Source of the DNA: Kiritimatiellales bacterium
GTDB taxonomy: Bacteria; Verrucomicrobiota; Kiritimatiellia; Kiritimatiellales; Tichowtungiaceae
Assembly: GCA_041656295.1 (NCBI GenBank)
Contig: JBBADV010000022.1
Coordinates: 1-36,823, forward strand
Length of the DNA stretch: 36,823 nucleotides
Direction of reading: 5' to 3'
The position numbers were made by a program, and so were the translations under genes. The notes under the pieces were generated by a model. The model was given only the letters and a program-made list of their open reading frames with translations, was not told the origin of the DNA and searched no databases. Below are positions 7,489 through 15,943 of this stretch, piece after piece (position 1 is the stretch's first letter; the number at the start of each line of letters is the position of its first letter).

Positions 7489-10485
7489 ATGATTTTCCGG
7501 ATTGAAATCGGATTGAAATCGGGGGTGCCGGATGCGCGCGGCCGCAATGTGGTTCAACGCGCGAAAAGTGCGCTCGGGATGACCATTAAAAAATGTCAAA
7601 CGCGCGATGTGTATAAAGTGACAGCGAAGGTGACGGCGCGCGAAACGAAAGCTGTTCAAAAAGGATTTGCCGACGCGGTGGTGGCGCGGTCGGCGACAGG
7701 ACGTTTAACGCCGCCGGCGAATTTTGACTGGCTGCTGGAGATCGGCTTCAAGCCGGGTGTGACGGATAACCTCGGCCGTACCGCACGCGGTGCGATGGCA
7801 GATATCCTCGGCCGCGAGCTGGCGTGGGAAGAGCAGGTGTATACATCAATTCAATATTTTCTGCGCGGCGATCTGTCGCGTGTCGATGTGGAACGTCTCG
7901 GCAAAGATCTGCTGGCGAATACGCTGATTCAAACCATTCAGGTATTTTCGCGCGCGGAATGGCTGGCGGCGGCGCCGGATTTATCGCTGCCGGAATTCCA
8001 TGACCAGCCGGAGATTAAAGTACAGGTGATTGAACTGCCGGACGACGATGCGGCGCTGATGAAAATTTCGAATGACGGAATTCTGTCGCTTTCACTCGAT
8101 GAAATGCACGCGATCCGCAATCACTACCTCAGCGACAATGTAAAATCACACCGCGCCGGACTCGGCCTGCCGGCATGGCCGACGGATGTTGAGCTGGAGT
8201 GCATCGCACAGACGTGGTCGGAACACTGCTCACATAAAATTTTTGCCGGCACGGTGGAGTATAAGGACGAAGAAACCGGCGAAGAAAAAACAATCCACTC
8301 GCTCTATAAGACCTATATTAAAGCCTCAACGAAAAAAATTGCGGAGAGTATCGACTGGCTTGTGTCGGTGTTCACCGATAACGCCGGCGTGATTAAATTC
8401 GATGAGCACGTTCATCTGGTTTACAAAGTTGAAACACACAACTCGCCGTCGGCGCTCGATCCGTATGGCGGTGCGATGACGGGCATTGTCGGCGTGAATC
8501 GCGACCCGATGGGCACCGGCATGGGTGCGCAGCTTGTCTCAAATGTCTGGGGCTACTGTCTCGGCTCGCCGTTTTATGCCGGCGAAGTGCCGGAAGGTCT
8601 GATGCATCCGCGCCGGATTCGCGACGGTGTGCATGAAGGCGTGATCGACGGCGGTAATCAATCAGGGATTCCGTACAGCCGCGGTTTTGAATGTTTTGAC
8701 GAACGTTATCTCGGCAAACCGCTCGTCTACTGCGGCACACTCGGCAAAATTCCGGTGATGGTCGGCGGGCGTCCGTCTGAACGCAAAGAGGTTGAAGTCG
8801 GTGACTGGACAGTGATGTGCGGCGGACGAATCGGCAAAGACGGAATTCACGGCGCGACATTTTCGTCGGAGGAGCTCCGCACCGAATCGCCGGCGCAGGC
8901 CGTACAGATCGGCGACCCGCTCACACAGCGCAAACTCTATGAATTTTTAATCGAGGCACGCGACCGCGGACTGTTCCGGTGCATTACCGACAACGGCGCC
9001 GGCGGAATTTCCTGCTCGTTCGGCGAGATGGGCAAATACTCCGGCGGCTGCGAATGCGAGCTCAAAGATGCACCGCTGAAGTATGAGGGGCTGCAGCCGT
9101 GGGAAATTCTCGTCTCCGAAGCACAGGAGCGCATGACCCTTGCGGTGCCGCCAGAATGCCGCACCGAATTTGAAACGCTTGCCCGGCGCCGCGATGTCGA
9201 TGTGGCATTTATGGGACGCTTCAATGATTCCGGTTACTTTACTGTGAAATATGACGGTAAGGTGGTCGCGAGCCTCGACATGAATTTCCTGTATGAAACC
9301 GGCTGTCCGATACTGCGCATGAAAGGCGTCTGGAAAAAACCGGCGATTCCGGCGCCGGAAAAAATGCGCGCGGCAAACCGCACCCGGCAGCTCCGGCAGA
9401 TGCTCGGCCGGCTGAATATTTGTTCGCGTGAATACAAAAGCCGCATGTACGACGGCGAAGTCAAAGGGCTTTCCGTTGTAAAAAATTATATCGGCGTCAA
9501 TTCCGATACACCGTCCGACGCCACTGTCATGCGCATCGATTATCATTCCAACCGCGGTGCAATTCTTGCCGAAGGAATCAATCCGTGGTTTTCGGATATC
9601 GATACCTATCACATGACCGCGTCCGTCATCGACGAAGCCATCCGGCGCGTCATCAGCGTCGGCGGGCGGCTGGATCGCATCGCGATTCTCGATAACTTCT
9701 GCTGGCCTGATCCGGTGCAGTCCGACAAAACGCCGGACGGCGAATATAAAATGGCGCAGCTCGTCCGCTCCAATCAGGCGCTTTATGAGTACACCGTTGC
9801 GTTCGGCGTGCCGGCAGTTTCCGGCAAGGATTCCTGCAAGAACGATTCAACGCGCGGCGGCCGGAAGATTTCAATTCCGCCGACGCTGCTCATTTCGTCG
9901 CTCGGTCAGATCGATGACGTTCGCCGCGCCGTTACCATGCAGCCGAAAAAATCCGGCAGTCTGATTTATATGATCGGCGAAACCAGAAACGAACTCGGCG
10001 CATCTGAATGGCACCGTATGCTCGCTGAAGAAAACGGTACGCCGGAAAGAACCGGCGGCGCAGTTCCGGCAGTGAATGCAGAACTCGCCAAAAAAATCTA
10101 TACCGCAATGAACCGTGCCACGGATGCCGGAATCCTGCTCTCATCGCACACGCCGTCTAAAGGCGGACTCGCGATCGGGCTCGCGCTCATGTGCATCGGC
10201 GCCGGACTCGGCGCCGACGTTGAGCTCGCGAACATGCCGGCACCGGAAAAGCTGAACGACGACGAGCTGCTGTTTTCCGAATCCAACAGCCGTTTTATTG
10301 TCACCGTTTCATCGGAAGATGCGGCGGTGTTCGAAGAATGTTTTGCCGGCGTACCGTTCGCACAAATTGGAACCGTCACCGCCGATAAAAAATTAACCGT
10401 GCGCGGCATCCGGGGTGCAACCCGCATTAATGCCGGTATCGAAACCCTCCGCAAGCCGTTCAAAAAAACACTGTACGGAATTTGA
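7489..10485 (+). CDS. purL: Phosphoribosylformylglycinamidine synthase with tandem PurS-like N-terminus
   Basis: A 998-residue FGAM synthase, which converts FGAR to FGAM with ATP and ammonia in purine synthesis. Residues ~3-75 (RIEIGLKSGVPDARGRNV) and ~80-155 (LLEIGFKPGVTDNLGRTA ... DLLANTLIQTIQV) both resemble the small subunit PurS, giving an internal duplication. The catalytic PurL part follows, with TWSEHCSHK (~240), ETHNSPSALDP (~315), GVNRDPMGTGMGAQ and SGKDSCKND (~780). There is no C-terminal glutaminase (PurQ) domain, so a separate PurQ must supply ammonia. The length lies between small PurL (~740) and large single-chain enzymes (~1300). A strong GAGGAG precedes the ATG by 6 bases. 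The gene is probably monocistronic or followed by the lipoprotein. Confidence 0.93.
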   Translation: MIFRIEIGLKSGVPDARGRNVVQRAKSALGMTIKKCQTRDVYKVTAKVTARETKAVQKGFADAVVARSATGRLTPPANFDWLLEIGFKPGVTDNLGRTARGAMADILGRELAWEEQVYTSIQYFLRGDLSRVDVERLGKDLLANTLIQTIQVFSRAEWLAAAPDLSLPEFHDQPEIKVQVIELPDDDAALMKISNDGILSLSLDEMHAIRNHYLSDNVKSHRAGLGLPAWPTDVELECIAQTWSEHCSHKIFAGTVEYKDEETGEEKTIHSLYKTYIKASTKKIAESIDWLVSVFTDNAGVIKFDEHVHLVYKVETHNSPSALDPYGGAMTGIVGVNRDPMGTGMGAQLVSNVWGYCLGSPFYAGEVPEGLMHPRRIRDGVHEGVIDGGNQSGIPYSRGFECFDERYLGKPLVYCGTLGKIPVMVGGRPSERKEVEVGDWTVMCGGRIGKDGIHGATFSSEELRTESPAQAVQIGDPLTQRKLYEFLIEARDRGLFRCITDNGAGGISCSFGEMGKYSGGCECELKDAPLKYEGLQPWEILVSEAQERMTLAVPPECRTEFETLARRRDVDVAFMGRFNDSGYFTVKYDGKVVASLDMNFLYETGCPILRMKGVWKKPAIPAPEKMRAANRTRQLRQMLGRLNICSREYKSRMYDGEVKGLSVVKNYIGVNSDTPSDATVMRIDYHSNRGAILAEGINPWFSDIDTYHMTASVIDEAIRRVISVGGRLDRIAILDNFCWPDPVQSDKTPDGEYKMAQLVRSNQALYEYTVAFGVPAVSGKDSCKNDSTRGGRKISIPPTLLISSLGQIDDVRRAVTMQPKKSGSLIYMIGETRNELGASEWHRMLAEENGTPERTGGAVPAVNAELAKKIYTAMNRATDAGILLSSHTPSKGGLAIGLALMCIGAGLGADVELANMPAPEKLNDDELLFSESNSRFIVTVSSEDAAVFEECFAGVPFAQIGTVTADKKLTVRGIRGATRINAGIETLRKPFKKTLYGI

Positions 10486-10491
10486 GGAATA

Positions 10492-10528
10492 AAAGGCGCA
10501 AAGGGGCAAAGCAGCAAAGGCACAAAGA
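10492..10528 (+). repeat. Purine-rich phrase repeat after purL
   Basis: Variants of the word GGC(A/G)CAAAG recur about four times in 37 bases directly after the purL stop. The right part (GCAGCAAAG...AAAGAAAC, 10511-10530) is roughly complementary to 10560-10580 (GTTTCTTTATTTTGCTGC), so the region could fold into a long imperfect stem and act as a terminator or mRNA end. Confidence 0.45.
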
Positions 10529-10617
10529 AACGTGTTAAGTATTCTTTCCCCTGCTTTTTTTGTTTCTTTATTTTGCTGCTGTCCATATAATTTCGACAGT
10601 TTAGGAATGAGAATATT

Positions 10618-10884
10618 ATGAAACTGATAAAAGTAATTCTGATACTCACCGTCCTGCTCTTCACCGCCGGCTGTGCAACCATGGATCAGGTTCCACTGGA
10701 ACCGTACGATGCCGGTTATCGTGATGGATATTCCACCGGAAAACTTTCATCAGGGAACCCAAATGCATTTAAAGATTTAAAGCGTTATCAATCTGATCAG
10801 CAGTATAAACTCGGCTGGGACGACGGGTACATGAATGGACGGGATGAATTCCGTCGCGACCGGTGGGATGATAACCGCCGGTAA
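10618..10884 (+). CDS. Small putative lipoprotein
   Basis: An 88-residue protein with a lipoprotein signal peptide: basic start MKLIK, hydrophobic core, and lipobox FTAGC with the lipidated Cys at residue 19. The mature part is short and hydrophilic, with two related motifs, YDAGYRDGYSTGK and YKLGWDDGYMNGRDE, separated by 20-30 residues. It ends in a charged Arg/Asp tail. A ribosome binding site (AGGAATGAG) lies about 8 bases upstream. The family was not recognised; similar G-Y-x-D-G-Y motifs occur in small envelope lipoproteins of unknown role. Confidence 0.7.
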   Translation: MKLIKVILILTVLLFTAGCATMDQVPLEPYDAGYRDGYSTGKLSSGNPNAFKDLKRYQSDQQYKLGWDDGYMNGRDEFRRDRWDDNRR

Positions 10885-10990
10885 CTTTTTCCGAAATTAA
10901 ACCAACGTTATGCGGGCAGTCATATTTACTGCATTTATCCCGCGCGCATAATTTTTATTACGGCCGGCAGCTGTCAGTATCATTTTTTTA

Positions 10991-11671
10991 GGGGCTGTAA
11001 CAGATAAGCTTGAATGCTAAGCTTGTCGAATGAAGATAACTCGTTGCAAGTTATTAAGAAAACAGCAATTAAGACTGCTCGACTATTTTGTTCTGGAAGT
11101 GACAGCCCAACAGTGCAGCCCTGTTTTACCGCAAACTGCGTGAGGCAATTGCACATCACCTTGAGCAAAAAGAACATGAAGTGTTCGATGGAGCGGTTGA
11201 ATTGGATGCAAGTTATTTCGATGGTGTCCGCAAGGGTAAGCGCGGTCGAGGAGCTGCCGGCAAGGTCGCTGTCTTTGGCATCTTGAAACGCGGTGGCAAG
11301 GTCTACACCAAGATCGTGAATGACGCCAGGACCGAAACGCTGATGCCATTGATCTCCAGGAAAACAGCGCCAGACAGCCTGGTGTATACCGATTGCTATC
11401 GAAGCTGCAATGCCTTGGACGTGAGTGATTTCTACCATGAAAGGATCAATCACCCGGCGCTATTTGCGAAGGGCAAGAACCACATCAATGGCATTGAGAA
11501 CTTTTGGAATCAGGCCAAGCGTGTGCTGAGAAAATACAATAGGATTCCGAAAGAGTCGTTCCTGCTATTCCTCAGGGAATGTGAGTTCAGATTCAATTAC
11601 GGAAGCCCTAAGCAACAATTGAAAACACTGAAGGAGCGGGCTGATATTTAGTGCTTATCTACTACAGCCCC
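10991..11671 (+). mobile_element. IS1595-family insertion sequence remnant with terminal inverted repeats
   Basis: The element is bounded by GGGGCTGTAACAGATAAGC on the left and the reverse complement of GGGGCTGTAGTAGATAAGC on the right: 17 of 19 bases match. GGGGCTGT is a typical IS1595 terminus. Flanking 8-mers (TTTTTTTA and TAAATTTT) are both A/T-rich but do not form an obvious target duplication. The interior carries a defective transposase gene. Length is about 680 bp, shorter than an intact member because of an internal deletion. Confidence 0.82.
11035..11651 (+). pseudogene. IS1595-family transposase with N-terminal deletion/frameshift
   Basis: The N-terminal part reads KLLRKQQLRLLDYFVLEVTA in one frame to about 11106. 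After a join the sequence continues in another frame as NSAALFYRKLREAIAHHLEQ (from about 11108) and then uninterrupted through ELDASYFDGVRKGKRGRGAAG, VYTDCYRSCNAL and GIENFWNQAKRVLRKYN to the TAG at 11651. About a dozen codons of the helix-turn-helix (the part between VTA and NSAALF in relatives) are missing, with loss of frame. The ISXO2-like DDE catalytic domain itself looks complete, but the protein is probably not made as a functional transposase. Confidence 0.8.
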
Positions 11672-11802
11672 TAAATTTTATTGTGCGGGGCGGACAGGGG
11701 AGGCTGCACCGCCTTTTACCGGTGCCGTTGTGCGAGCGCCGATAAAAGTGGAATCAATTAATTTTTATTTCCTCATGCCTGCGTGCATCTTAAACAATGG
11801 CA

Positions 11803-11811
11803 TGGTATAAT
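11803..11811 (+). promoter_or_regulatory. Possible extended -10 promoter element (TGG-TATAAT)
   Basis: A perfect extended -10 pattern TG-n-TATAAT lies between the IS1595 remnant and aguA, with no good -35. It points rightward, into the 3' end of the oppositely oriented aguA gene, and no plus-strand gene follows. It may be chance or drive an antisense transcript. Confidence 0.25.
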
Positions 11812-11871
11812 AACACATTGCGCGAAACTCCTGCGGTTTATATCCGCTGTCTGGCGCTCCGGCTGAAGATT

Positions 11872-12921
11872 TTATGACGACAGACTTTCGTAAACACGAT
11901 TAAATATTCCCTCAGGAATTTGCATTGTCAGACAATGCAGCGAACCATGCTGTAAGATGATCTCGGAACAGTCGATGCCGATAATCTCCCGCTCCGGAAA
12001 TGCGGTTTGAAGGATGTTTAAAGCGGCGGCGTCATTTTCCGGATCGTTATACACCGGCACGAGAACAGCGCCGTTGATAACAAGAAAATTGGCATAGGTT
12101 ACCGGCATACGGTTTCCGGCACTGTCAAATTTTGCTTTCGGCCACGGCAGCGGAAGCAGGTGAAAACCGGTGAGCTGTCTTAATTCATTTTCCATGGCAT
12201 TGAGCCCGGTAAAATGTTCGTCTGCCGAATCGGTGCATTGCATGTAAACGATGGTTTGATGCGGACAGAAGCGGGCGAGAGTGTCGATGTGCGCATCGGT
12301 ATCATCGCCGGCAAGTGCGCCGTGATTCAGCCAGATGAATTTTTCAATGCCGAATTCGGCGGTGAGTTTTTTTTCAATTTCATTTTTATTGAGCGTCGGA
12401 TTCCGGTTCAGATTCAGCAGACAGGCGGATGTTGTCATTAACGTTCCGGCGCCGTCACTTTCTATACTGCCGCCCTCAAGAATTATCTCCATGTTCCGGC
12501 GCGGCACAGTGCCGAAAATTCCGGCGGCATGCAGTTTGCCGGTAATTTGATTATCAAGCGCAGCGGGAAATTTCCCGCCCCAGCCGTTAAACTCAAAATC
12601 GAGCAGGACCGGCGTTCCGTTTTCATAAATCGTAAGCGGACCGAAATCGCGTGCCCAGGTGTCGTTGGAAGCCATTTCACATACTGTAACCCGCGCCGGA
12701 TTAATTCCGGCAGCCCGCAGTTTGTTTTCCACCGCAGTTTTGTCGGGTGCCGCAATAATGAGATGTTCAAAACGTGTAATTACGGCAGCGATTCCGATGA
12801 ATACCGGTTCAAGGCGTTCCAGCACCGGCGCCCAGTCCGTTCCCTCATGCGGCCAGCAAATCAGCACCGCATCCTGTGGTTCCCACTCGGCAGGCAATCG
12901 ACGTTTTTTTCCGGTATTCAT
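11872..12921 (-). CDS. aguA: Agmatine deiminase / peptidyl-arginine deiminase family
   Basis: A 349-residue guanidino-modifying enzyme that should convert agmatine to N-carbamoylputrescine and ammonia in putrescine synthesis. Family landmarks are the N-terminal PAEWEPQDAVLICWPH, NDTWARDFGP (substrate Asp), EGGSIESDGAGTLMTT, the DAHIDTLARF His, and the C-terminal GSLHCLTMQ with the nucleophilic Cys at residue 330. The motif before the Cys is QHGSLHC rather than the usual GGGNIHC, a small deviation. No N-carbamoylputrescine amidohydrolase gene is adjacent. The gene is on the same strand as the ABC ATPase but separated from it by ~190 bases. Confidence 0.9.
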   Translation of the reverse strand: MNTGKKRRLPAEWEPQDAVLICWPHEGTDWAPVLERLEPVFIGIAAVITRFEHLIIAAPDKTAVENKLRAAGINPARVTVCEMASNDTWARDFGPLTIYENGTPVLLDFEFNGWGGKFPAALDNQITGKLHAAGIFGTVPRRNMEIILEGGSIESDGAGTLMTTSACLLNLNRNPTLNKNEIEKKLTAEFGIEKFIWLNHGALAGDDTDAHIDTLARFCPHQTIVYMQCTDSADEHFTGLNAMENELRQLTGFHLLPLPWPKAKFDSAGNRMPVTYANFLVINGAVLVPVYNDPENDAAALNILQTAFPEREIIGIDCSEIILQHGSLHCLTMQIPEGIFNRVYESLSS

Positions 12922-13111
12922 TACGTCATATCACCATAAAACACTGTTGTTTTACAATATTTATAAGGTGCGTCACTTATTTACCGGTGGACTGCTGCAT
13001 GGAGCTGCCATGCCTTGAAACTGGTGGATCAATATTAAATGAAAAATCATCTTTGCCATTTACACCGGCGCTGCCGGGAATCGAGAGAGATATAAGAAAA
13101 CAGCCGGTGAT

Positions 13112-14806
13112 CTATTGTACGGATCTTCCATCTTTTAAAATCAACTGTTTCGTCACACACGCCGGAATTTCCTCACGGCGGTGAGAAACGTAAATCATGG
13201 TGGTATTTAACTTCCGGCAGACGGCATCAAGCAGAGCGATGAAGCGTCGGGTTTGCGCGGCGTCGAGTCCCTGGCACGGTTCATCTAATATGAGCAGCGC
13301 CGGCGATTTTACGAGCGCGCGCGCCAGCAGCAGAGAACGCTGTTCGCCGAGTGATGTCTGAATGAACAGCCGGTTGCGCAGAGGCTCGAGTTCGAAAATG
13401 GAAAGCCAGGTTTGCGCGATGTAAAGCTGATGATCATCCGCCGGCGAAGAAAATCCGATTTCATCCCGGAAGCCGGAGGTAATCACATCGATACAGGTGA
13501 GCGAGTCGTGCGCTTTATGCGCCGCGCCATCGAGTCCCGGGACGGTATTGAAAATTCCGCTGCCGCGCAAAAAATAAAGGTGCAGTTCCGGCGCAACAAA
13601 GCCGATTCGTTTTTTGATCTCCCAGATACTTTCGCCGCTGCCGCGCCGGCGGTCGAAAAGAACGAGTTCGTTGGCATAGCCTTGCGGATTGTCGGCAGTG
13701 ATTAAACTGAGCAGCGTCGTTTTTCCGGCGCCGTTGTGTCCGGTGAGCGCCCACTGTTCACCGGCGCGTACCGTCCAGTTAATGTTTCGCAAAATCTGTT
13801 TTCCATTGAGCTGTACCGAGACGTTTTTCATTCCAACTATGGTTTTGAAATTTTCCGGTACCGGCGGAAGCAGTTCGAAAAGCTGTTCATCCGGTTGGGC
13901 AGGTGGCGCAGGCATTCCTGCCTGCGCAGGGCAGACAGGAATGTCTGCCCCACAACTTTCCCTGCGCAAATGCGGCGCAGGCACTCCTGCCTGCGCATTA
14001 AATTTTTCCGGTGAAACAAGCTGCACAATTTTTCCGGCGTTGAGTTCGAGTACAGCATCGGCGTCCGCCGGAATGGATTCGATGTCGCAAATGATAACGA
14101 TTGTGACGCCGGAGTTTTTAAGTCCGGCGAGTTGTGTTTGAAGGTTTGTGCGCGACTGAACGTCGAGTCCGACAAACGGCTGGTCGAGAATAAGCAGATC
14201 AGGCTGCTGTAGCAGTGCGGCGGCAAGCTGAGTCCGTTTGCGTTCGCCGTTGCTGAGCTGCAGCAGCTTGCGATCAGCAATGTTTTCAATATTCATCTGG
14301 TGCAGTGCGTTGGAAATATCGCGGGGCAGACTTTCCAGTCTACCCTCAAAACGTGGATGAGGCATCCCTGTCTCATTTTTTATTTCCGGAGCAATGAACC
14401 TGGAAGGCTCATCTATAGTTCCATTTCCGGTGTTTGCGCAGACAGGAATGTCTGCGCCAGCTGTGCCGCGAATTTGTTTCTGCAGGAATTCTTTTACGGT
14501 CGGGCAGTTTTCCATACCCTGATTTTCATAACGCTGGCCGTAATAGGTGCTGCGCTGTCCGGCGAGTGAAAAGAAGTGATCCTGCTGTTCGATCATCAGC
14601 CGTTTTGTTCCGGGAGAAACCGTTACGCTGCCGGAATCGGGTGCAAGCTGTCCGACGAGAAGCCGGCCGAGCGTTGTTTTGCCGCTGCCGGAACTGCCGA
14701 TAATCACCAGCAGCTCTCCGGCGGACAGCGTAAAGGAGAGATCAGAAAAAACAGTATTGCGTCCGAAGCGAACGGAAATATTTTCTGCTGTAAGCCGCGG
14801 ATTCAT
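13112..14806 (-). CDS. Two-domain ABC ATPase (ModF-like) carrying in-frame palindromic repeats
   Basis: A 564-residue protein with two ABC nucleotide-binding domains and no membrane segments. Domain 1 (residues ~1-260) has Walker A GSSGSGKTT, signature LSNGERKR and Walker B LLILDQPFVGLD. Domain 2 (~325-564) has GHNGAGKTT, a variant signature SLGEQRSLLLARAL and LLILDEPCQGLD. This layout matches ModF/PhrA-type soluble ABC proteins, whose exact role is unclear. Two poorly conserved stretches (residues ~115-150 and ~268-302) are encoded by palindromic repeats read as GADIPVC and QAGMPAP-like peptides, an apparent lineage-specific expansion. The ATG overlaps the stop of the DAHP synthase gene upstream by 4 bases, so the two are translationally coupled. 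Confidence 0.88.
   Translation of the reverse strand: MNPRLTAENISVRFGRNTVFSDLSFTLSAGELLVIIGSSGSGKTTLGRLLVGQLAPDSGSVTVSPGTKRLMIEQQDHFFSLAGQRSTYYGQRYENQGMENCPTVKEFLQKQIRGTAGADIPVCANTGNGTIDEPSRFIAPEIKNETGMPHPRFEGRLESLPRDISNALHQMNIENIADRKLLQLSNGERKRTQLAAALLQQPDLLILDQPFVGLDVQSRTNLQTQLAGLKNSGVTIVIICDIESIPADADAVLELNAGKIVQLVSPEKFNAQAGVPAPHLRRESCGADIPVCPAQAGMPAPPAQPDEQLFELLPPVPENFKTIVGMKNVSVQLNGKQILRNINWTVRAGEQWALTGHNGAGKTTLLSLITADNPQGYANELVLFDRRRGSGESIWEIKKRIGFVAPELHLYFLRGSGIFNTVPGLDGAAHKAHDSLTCIDVITSGFRDEIGFSSPADDHQLYIAQTWLSIFELEPLRNRLFIQTSLGEQRSLLLARALVKSPALLILDEPCQGLDAAQTRRFIALLDAVCRKLNTTMIYVSHRREEIPACVTKQLILKDGRSVQ
13905..13996 (-). repeat. Three palindromic elements inside the ABC ATPase gene
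   Basis: Three hairpins with perfect 9-bp arms and 4-base loops: GCGCAGGCA-TTCC-TGCCTGCGC (13906-13927), GGGCAGACA-GGAA-TGTCTGCCC (13929-13950) and GCGCAGGCA-CTCC-TGCCTGCGC (13975-13996). The first two are adjacent, forming a ~46-base composite. On the coding (minus) strand they read as QAGVPAP, GADIPVC and QAGMPAP in the linker between the two ATPase domains. The composite has no stop codon in any of the six frames. Confidence 0.9.
14357..14376 (-). repeat. Degenerate palindromic element inside the ABC ATPase gene
   Basis: ATGAGGCA-TCCC-TGTCTCAT: 8-base arms with one mismatch (a G-T pair) and a 4-base loop. It has the same architecture as the other palindromes in this gene and translates as part of NETGMPHPR at residues ~143-151. 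Confidence 0.6.
14436..14457 (-). repeat. Palindromic element inside the ABC ATPase gene
   Basis: GCGCAGACA-GGAA-TGTCTGCGC, perfect 9-bp arms with the same GGAA loop as the copy at 13929. On the coding strand it encodes GADIPVC in a poorly conserved insertion of the first ATPase domain (residues ~117-124). Confidence 0.9.
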
Positions 14807-15834
14807 GATTCCGTTTCAAGCAGCGTTCGGGTGGACGTCCAGTCCATGCAGGGATCGGTGACTGAAACTCCGTACCGGCAGGCGGCTTCAACCGGCTGGT
14901 TTCCTGCGCCGATAAAGCTTTCAATCATGGCGCCGATGATCGGACAGTCCGGCAACTTCCGCTGGGCGAGAATACTTTTCCAGACATCCGCCTGCCGTTC
15001 CGGAGTTTTATTAGAATTGGCGTGCGAACAGTCGACCATAATCGTTTCCGGAAAACCGCCGGCGCGAAGCTTCGCGGCGGTTGCTGCGATTTCTTCCGGA
15101 CTGTAATTTGATTTTCCGCCGCCGCCGCGCAATACGAGATGCACATCCGGGTTGCCGGAGGTTTTGATCAGGCTGACGCTTCCGTTTTGATCGATGCCGA
15201 GAAAACTGTGCGGTGTCCGGCAGGTTTCCTGCGCATCAATGGCGCTCTGGATGCTTCCGGATGTTGCATTTTTCAGCCCGACCGGCATGGAAAGTCCGCT
15301 CACGATTTCGCGATGTGTTTGCGATTCCACCGTGCGCGCGCCGATCGCCGCCCAGCTGACCAGATCGCCGATATACTGCGGAATGACCGGGTCTAGAAAT
15401 TCCGTTGCCACCGGCAGCCCGATATCGGTGATGGCGCACATCAGCTGCCGTGCGGCGCGCAGGCCGTAATTCATATCATAGGAACGATCGCGGTGCGGGT
15501 CGTTAATAAAACCTTTCCAGCCGATGGTGGTGCGCGGTTTTTCAAAATAGACGCGCATGACGATGAACAACCGGTCGCTGACGGATGGGGCGAGCTTCGC
15601 CAGCCGGCAGGCGTAATCCAGCGCAGCATCCGGATCATGAATGGAGCAGGGCCCGGCAATCGTCAACAGACGCGGATCGCGGCGATACATAATATCCCGA
15701 ATTGTTTTCCGGCTGCGCAGGACGACGCTGCGCTGTTTATCGGTCAGCGGCAGATCGGTTTTGATTTCCTGCGGCGCGGCGATCTTTTCCAGGCTCACTA
15801 CATGCAGGTTTTCGAGTGTCGACGGATCATTCAT
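14803..15834 (-). CDS. aroF: 3-deoxy-7-phosphoheptulonate (DAHP) synthase, class I
   Basis: A 343-residue enzyme that condenses phosphoenolpyruvate and erythrose 4-phosphate in the first step of the shikimate pathway. Landmarks of the AroFGH (type I-alpha) family are LLTIAGPCSIHD with the metal-binding Cys, MRVYFEKPRTTIGWKG, WAAIGARTVESQTHRE, LRGGGGKSNY, and VDCSHANSNK, ending SVTDPCMDW. Length matches E. coli AroF/G/H. Which feedback amino acid it senses cannot be told from the sequence, so the symbol is generic. It is divergent from trpE, with a 109-base shared promoter region, and overlaps the downstream ABC ATPase gene by 4 bases. Confidence 0.95.
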   Translation of the reverse strand: MNDPSTLENLHVVSLEKIAAPQEIKTDLPLTDKQRSVVLRSRKTIRDIMYRRDPRLLTIAGPCSIHDPDAALDYACRLAKLAPSVSDRLFIVMRVYFEKPRTTIGWKGFINDPHRDRSYDMNYGLRAARQLMCAITDIGLPVATEFLDPVIPQYIGDLVSWAAIGARTVESQTHREIVSGLSMPVGLKNATSGSIQSAIDAQETCRTPHSFLGIDQNGSVSLIKTSGNPDVHLVLRGGGGKSNYSPEEIAATAAKLRAGGFPETIMVDCSHANSNKTPERQADVWKSILAQRKLPDCPIIGAMIESFIGAGNQPVEAACRYGVSVTDPCMDWTSTRTLLETES

Positions 15835-15843
15835 AAATCGGGA

Positions 15844-15849
15844 AGTATA
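15844..15849 (-). promoter_or_regulatory. Possible -10 box for the DAHP synthase gene
   Basis: On the minus strand TATACT lies only 9 bases before the ATG, with no strong -35. If used, transcription would begin at or within a few bases of the start codon, giving a nearly leaderless mRNA. In the other direction a weak TTGTGC (15890) / TAGAAG (15913) pair with 17-base spacing could serve trpE. Both are tentative. Confidence 0.3.
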
Positions 15850-15943
15850 GCGATATTTCCCTGTGTGTATAAAAAAAAAAGAGAGAAACTTGTGCAGGGC
15901 GCCGGTTCAGAGTAGAAGTACCGTATATGTTGAGGTGACATCT

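Noticed and set aside
8393..9612. Long minus-strand frames inside purL
   Set aside because: They are shadows of a high-GC-codon gene; no protein family pattern is present and purL motifs cover the region.
13905..13996. CRISPR array
   Set aside because: Repeats are only 22 bases, spacing is irregular (1 and 24 bases), there are no unique spacers of uniform length and no cas genes, and the sequence is translated.
13689..14141. Plus-strand frame with HSCLRR/QTGMSAP-like peptides over the ABC ATPase gene
   Set aside because: It is open because the palindromic elements lack stops in all frames. The minus-strand ATPase motifs are decisive.
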